8,613 nt of DNA, taken from a bacterium UBA2219. Its GTDB lineage: Bacteria > Desulfobacterota > Deferrimicrobia > Deferrimicrobiales > Deferrimicrobiaceae. The position numbers and the translations under genes were made by a program. Location: NCBI GenBank assembly GCA_002327765.1, contig DCUH01000046.1:46329-54941 (forward strand), written 5' to 3'. The notes beneath the pieces were generated by a model. The model was not told the origin of the DNA. It made no database searches and saw only the letters and a program-made list of their open reading frames with translations. The first letter of the stretch is position 1; every line of letters begins with the position of its first letter. Positions 4,657 to 8,613 of this stretch are shown here, piece after piece.

Positions 4657-7600
4657 ATGAAGGACAACGCTTTCAGGATGAACTCCGCGGGCATTCCCGA
4701 GCCGTCGGGGCTGTACGACCCGGAGAACGAGCACGACAGCTGCGGCGTGGGCTTCGTCGCCCGGATCGACGGGGTGTCGCTGCACCTGGTCGTAAAGCAG
4801 GCGATCCAGGTGCTCGTCAACCTCGAGCATCGTGGGGCGCTGGGCGGAGACAAGGCCACCGGCGATGGCGCCGGCATCATGATCGGCATCCCGGACATCT
4901 TTTTCCGCCAGGTCTGCCCCGGCGACGGGCTCTATCTCCCTCCTGTCGGGGATTACGCCGTCGGGACGGTCTTCCTTCCGACCGATGGGGCGCTCGAGGC
5001 AAAATGCCTACAAATAATTGAACGGGTATCTGAAAAGGAAGGATGTCCCGTCCTCGGTTGGCGCGAGGTGCCCGTCGACCCTTCCGTCCTGGGAGACCTC
5101 GCCGGCTCCACGCGCCCGACCATACGCCAGCTTTTCCTCGCCCGAGGGAAGAACCACGGCGAGGCATTCGAGAGAAAACTTTACTCCATACGTAGACTTG
5201 CGGAAAAAGAAGCCTCTTCCTTGAGCGACGAGGACGCCAGCCAGTTCTACATAGCGAGCCTGTCCAGCCGGACGCTCGTCTACAAGGGGTTGCTTACAGG
5301 GACGCAGCTCCCCCAGTTCTACCCCGACCTGGAAAACGAGCTTTTCATGAGCCCGTTCGCCGTGGTGCATCAGCGGTACAGCACGAACACCCTTCCGACG
5401 TGGCATCTGGCGCACCCGTTCCGCATCTGCGCGCACAACGGGGAGATCAACACGCTTCGGGGGAACATCAACCGGATGCGGGCCAGGGAAGCGACCCTCT
5501 CCTCCTCCCTTCTCGGCGAAGACCTCCGCAAGATCCTGCCCGTGATCAACGAGTCGGGCAGCGATTCCGCCATCTTCGATAACGCCCTCGAGCTGCTCGT
5601 CATGGCGGGCCGGTCGCTGCCGCACGCCGTGATGATGATGATCCCGGAGGCGTGGGGGCCGAAATACCGCATGAGCGAGGACAAGCGGGCTTTCTACGAG
5701 TACCATTCCACGCTGATGGAGCCGTGGGACGGCCCCGCGGCGATGGTGTTCTGCGACGGCCGGTACCTCGGCGCGACGCTCGACCGCAACGGCCTGCGCC
5801 CCGCGCGTTATACCGTCACCCGGGACGGCCTGATCGTCCTTGCCTCCGAGACCGGCGTGATCGATTTCCCGGCCGACCGGATCATCCGCCGCGGCCGGCT
5901 GCGCCCGGGGAAGATGCTCCTGCTCGACATGAAGCAGAAGCGGATCGTCCCCGACCAGGAGATCAAGGCGGCCGTCTCCCGCCGCAAGCCGTACCGGAAC
6001 TGGGTCAAGGAGAACCGGATCGAGCTGCGGGGGCTGTTCCTCCCGCCCGAGATCCCCCCCGAGGACCCGGAGGAGCTCCTCCGCAAGCAGCACGCCTTCG
6101 GGTACACCGACGAGGAGATCAAGCTCATCGTCACCCCCATGGCCTCCCAGGGGCAGGAGCCGGTCGGCTCCATGGGGGACGACGCGGCGCTGGCGGTGCT
6201 CTCCAACCGCCCGCAGGTCCTCTTCGGCTACTTCAAGCAGCTGTTCGCCCAGGTGACGAACCCGCCCATCGACCCGCTGCGCGAGGAGCTGGTGATGTCG
6301 CTGACGACCTACATCGGGCGGGAGCAGAACCTGCTCGACGAGACGCCGGAGCACTGCCGGATGCTCCGGCTCGTCCAGCCGATCCTCACCCCGGAGGACA
6401 TGCAGCGGCTGCGCAACTCGGCCCACACGGATCTCCTCTCCTTCGAGCTCGACGCAACCTTCCCCGCCGACGGCGACGGGAAAGCGCTGGAAACGGCGCT
6501 CGCCCGGCTGTTCGTCCAGGCCGACAAGGCGATCGGCGACGGGCACACGGTCCTCATCCTCACGGACCGGAAGATGGGCGGGGGCCGCGCCCCCATCCCC
6601 TCCCTTCTGGCCGTCGCGGGGCTGCACCACCACCTGATCCGCAGAGGGCTCCGGACGCAGGCGGCGATCCTCGTGGAGAGCGGCGAGCCGCGCGAGGTCA
6701 TGCACTTCGCCCTGCTGCTCGGGTACGGCGCCAACGCGATCTGCCCGCACACGGTCCTGTCGACGATCCGGGACCTCGCCGAGTCCGGCATGCTGGAGAA
6801 CCCGCTGCCGCCGGGCGTGGCGGTGGACAAGTACGTCACGGCGGTCAAGAAGGGGCTCCTCAAGACCTTCAGCCGCATGGGGATCTCGACGCTGCGCAGC
6901 TTCCTCGGGTCGCAGATCTTCGAGGCCGTGGGGCTGGGAAAGCCGCTCGTGGAGGCGTACTTCACCCACACCGCCTCCCGCATCGGCGGGATCGGCCTGG
7001 CCGAGATCGCGGCGGAGACCGTCGCGCGCCACCGGCGGGGCTACCCGGCAGACGGCCGGCTCGGAAGGCGCGACCGGATGCTCGACGTGGGAGGCGTCTA
7101 CAAGGTCCGCGTCCACGGAGAGCGGCACCTGTGGACGCCCCAGTCGATCTACACGCTCCAGACGGCCACGCGGCAGGACGATTACGCGATGTACCGGAAG
7201 TACACGGAGCTCATCAACGACCAGGCGAAGGAGCATGCCACCCTGCGCTCCCTTTTCCGGTTCCGGAAGGGGACGCCGGTGCCCGTCGACGAGGTGGAGC
7301 CGGTCGAGAGGATCCTGCCGCGCTTCCTCACCGCCGCGATGTCCTTCGGGTCGATCAGCAAGGAGACCCACGAGACCGTCGCCATCGCGATGAACCGGAT
7401 CGGCGGCCGGAGCAACTCCGGAGAGGGAGGGGAAGATCCGGCGCGCTACGTCCCGATGCCCAACGGGGACAGCCTCCGGTCGAAGATCAAGCAGGTGGCC
7501 TCCGGCCGCTTCGGCGTGACCACGGAGTACCTGGTGAACGCGGACGAGCTGCAGATCAAGATGGCGCAGGGCGCCAAGCCCGGCGAGGGGGGCCAGCTGC

Positions 7601-8613
7601 CCGGACACAAGGTGAGCCCCGACATCGCGCGGATCCGGCACACCACGCCGTACGTGACGCTCATCTCGCCGCCTCCGCACCACGACATCTACTCGATCGA
7701 GGACCTGGCGCAGCTCATCCACGACCTGAAGACCGTGAACCCCCGGGCCGACGTCTCCGTCAAGCTCGTCTCCGAGGTCGGGGTCGGCACCATCGCCGCG
7801 GGGGTGGCCAAGGCGAAGGCCGACCTGGTTCTGATCTCGGGGCACGACGGCGGGACCGGCGCCTCCCCGCTCACGTCCATCAAGCACACGGGGCTGCCCT
7901 GGGAGCTGGGGCTGGCGGAGACGCAGCAGTCGCTCGTCCTCAACCGGCTTCGGGACCGCATCCGGTTGCAGGTGGACGGCCAGCTGAAGACGGGACGCGA
8001 CCTGGCCATCGCCGCCCTCATGGGCGCGGAGGAGTTCGGCTTCGGCACCACCGTCCTCGTGACGCTGGGCTGCGTCATGATGCGAAAATGCCACCTGAAC
8101 ACCTGCCCGGTCGGCGTGGCCACGCAGGACCCGGTGCTGCGCGCCCGGTTCGGCGGGACGGCCGACTACGTCGTCCGCTTCTTCCGCTTCATCGCGCAGG
8201 ACCTCCGCGAGCACATGGCGGAGCTGGGGTTCCGGACGCTCGACGAAATGGTGGGGCGCGTCGACATGCTCGAGGTCGAGCCCGCGATCGAGCACTGGAA
8301 GGCGCGGGGGCTCGACTTCTCCGCCGTCCTGCGCCCGGCGGACGACGGAAGGGACGGCCCGCGGCGCCGGGTCCGCCGGCAGGAGCGCGAGCCGGCGACC
8401 GCGCTCGAAACGGAGATCCTCGGGAAGACGAGGCCCGCCGTCGAGAGGAAGGAACGCGTCGTGGTCGACCTCCCGATCCGGAACGTCCACCGCACGGTGG
8501 GGGCGGCCCTCTCCGGGGAGATCGTCCTGCGGCACGGCCCCCAGGGGCTTCCCGACGACACGATCCATCTGAACTTCCACGGCTCGGCGGGCCAGAGCTT
8601 CGGCGCCTTCCTG
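4657..8613 (+). CDS. gltB: Glutamate synthase (GOGAT) large subunit, 3' end cut by the window
   Basis: The enzyme converts glutamine plus 2-oxoglutarate into two glutamates, the second step of ammonium assimilation after glutamine synthetase. The first 1319 residues of an expected ~1500 are present. A 28-residue leader precedes CGVGFVARIDG; Cys29 should become the N-terminal nucleophile after processing. The class II glutaminase domain continues with QRYSTNTLPTW (from 239) and HNGEIN (260-265). The central domain is followed by the FMN/synthase domain (about 860-1240): MSFGSISKETHE (near 895), GEGGEDPARY, KPGEGGQLPGHKV and GHDGGTGASP (near 1065). Cys1139, Cys1145 and Cys1150 form the CX5CX4C motif of the 3Fe-4S cluster. 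The C-terminal glutamate synthase beta-helix domain has just begun. ATG 4657 is 11 nt from GGAAGG; TTG 4651 (5 nt) is a rival start, and ATG 4678 is also in frame. NADPH or ferredoxin dependence cannot be decided here; a following gltD would indicate NADPH. Confidence 0.96.
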   Translation, partial: MKDNAFRMNSAGIPEPSGLYDPENEHDSCGVGFVARIDGVSLHLVVKQAIQVLVNLEHRGALGGDKATGDGAGIMIGIPDIFFRQVCPGDGLYLPPVGDYAVGTVFLPTDGALEAKCLQIIERVSEKEGCPVLGWREVPVDPSVLGDLAGSTRPTIRQLFLARGKNHGEAFERKLYSIRRLAEKEASSLSDEDASQFYIASLSSRTLVYKGLLTGTQLPQFYPDLENELFMSPFAVVHQRYSTNTLPTWHLAHPFRICAHNGEINTLRGNINRMRAREATLSSSLLGEDLRKILPVINESGSDSAIFDNALELLVMAGRSLPHAVMMMIPEAWGPKYRMSEDKRAFYEYHSTLMEPWDGPAAMVFCDGRYLGATLDRNGLRPARYTVTRDGLIVLASETGVIDFPADRIIRRGRLRPGKMLLLDMKQKRIVPDQEIKAAVSRRKPYRNWVKENRIELRGLFLPPEIPPEDPEELLRKQHAFGYTDEEIKLIVTPMASQGQEPVGSMGDDAALAVLSNRPQVLFGYFKQLFAQVTNPPIDPLREELVMSLTTYIGREQNLLDETPEHCRMLRLVQPILTPEDMQRLRNSAHTDLLSFELDATFPADGDGKALETALARLFVQADKAIGDGHTVLILTDRKMGGGRAPIPSLLAVAGLHHHLIRRGLRTQAAILVESGEPREVMHFALLLGYGANAICPHTVLSTIRDLAESGMLENPLPPGVAVDKYVTAVKKGLLKTFSRMGISTLRSFLGSQIFEAVGLGKPLVEAYFTHTASRIGGIGLAEIAAETVARHRRGYPADGRLGRRDRMLDVGGVYKVRVHGERHLWTPQSIYTLQTATRQDDYAMYRKYTELINDQAKEHATLRSLFRFRKGTPVPVDEVEPVERILPRFLTAAMSFGSISKETHETVAIAMNRIGGRSNSGEGGEDPARYVPMPNGDSLRSKIKQVASGRFGVTTEYLVNADELQIKMAQGAKPGEGGQLPGHKVSPDIARIRHTTPYVTLISPPPHHDIYSIEDLAQLIHDLKTVNPRADVSVKLVSEVGVGTIAAGVAKAKADLVLISGHDGGTGASPLTSIKHTGLPWELGLAETQQSLVLNRLRDRIRLQVDGQLKTGRDLAIAALMGAEEFGFGTTVLVTLGCVMMRKCHLNTCPVGVATQDPVLRARFGGTADYVVRFFRFIAQDLREHMAELGFRTLDEMVGRVDMLEVEPAIEHWKARGLDFSAVLRPADDGRDGPRRRVRRQEREPATALETEILGKTRPAVERKERVVVDLPIRNVHRTVGAALSGEIVLRHGPQGLPDDTIHLNFHGSAGQSFGAFL

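Noticed and set aside
5008..8580. Open antisense frame of 1190 codons opposite gltB
   Set aside because: The forward strand encodes unmistakable glutamate synthase with all motifs. The long antisense frame is a by-product of extreme G/C third positions, has a low-complexity Arg/Val/Asp/Gly composition, and ends where the rare-codon patch of gltB begins.

Overview
This is a high-GC bacterial window with strongly G/C-biased third codon positions. It holds five protein genes and the 3' end of one tRNA gene. The sequence resembles a GC-rich Deltaproteobacteria-like (Desulfobacterota) organism, but that assignment is a weak inference from gene content, selenocysteine use and a sigma-54 type promoter; no marker gene fixes it.

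Layout. Positions 1-35 are the 3' end of a tRNA, best read as selenocysteine tRNA (selC), because eight bases rather than seven separate the T stem from the discriminator base. Two hairpins follow. A 100-codon gene of unknown function (166-468, +) comes next. Its last 20 bp overlap, tail to tail, the end of a minus-strand block that reads from right to left as wrbA (flavodoxin-like quinone reductase), pgm (phosphoglucomutase) and phrB (DNA photolyase). Gaps in that block are 20 and 11 nt and each gene has a good Shine-Dalgarno sequence, so it is probably one operon starting near 4240.

Positions 4191-4656 form a 466-bp divergent regulatory region. It contains a near-consensus -24/-12 (sigma-54) promoter at 4518-4533 pointing toward gltB. 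About 165 bp upstream of its predicted start lies a perfect 7-bp dyad, ATTGTAG-N6-CTACAAT (4369-4388), placed where an activator or enhancer site would be expected. A possible -10 element for wrbA lies on the other strand.

From 4657 to the right edge runs gltB, the large subunit of glutamate synthase, cut off by the window after 1319 codons. It has the N-terminal nucleophile cysteine, the glutaminase motifs, the FMN domain and the CX5CX4C iron-sulfur motif. With the sigma-54 promoter, the picture is nitrogen-responsive control of ammonium assimilation next to an apparently unrelated redox, sugar-phosphate and DNA-repair operon.

No mobile element, CRISPR array or wholly new system is visible. 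The most useful observations are the gltB control region, the selC identification, the uncharacterised small gene beside selC, and a rare-codon patch inside gltB.
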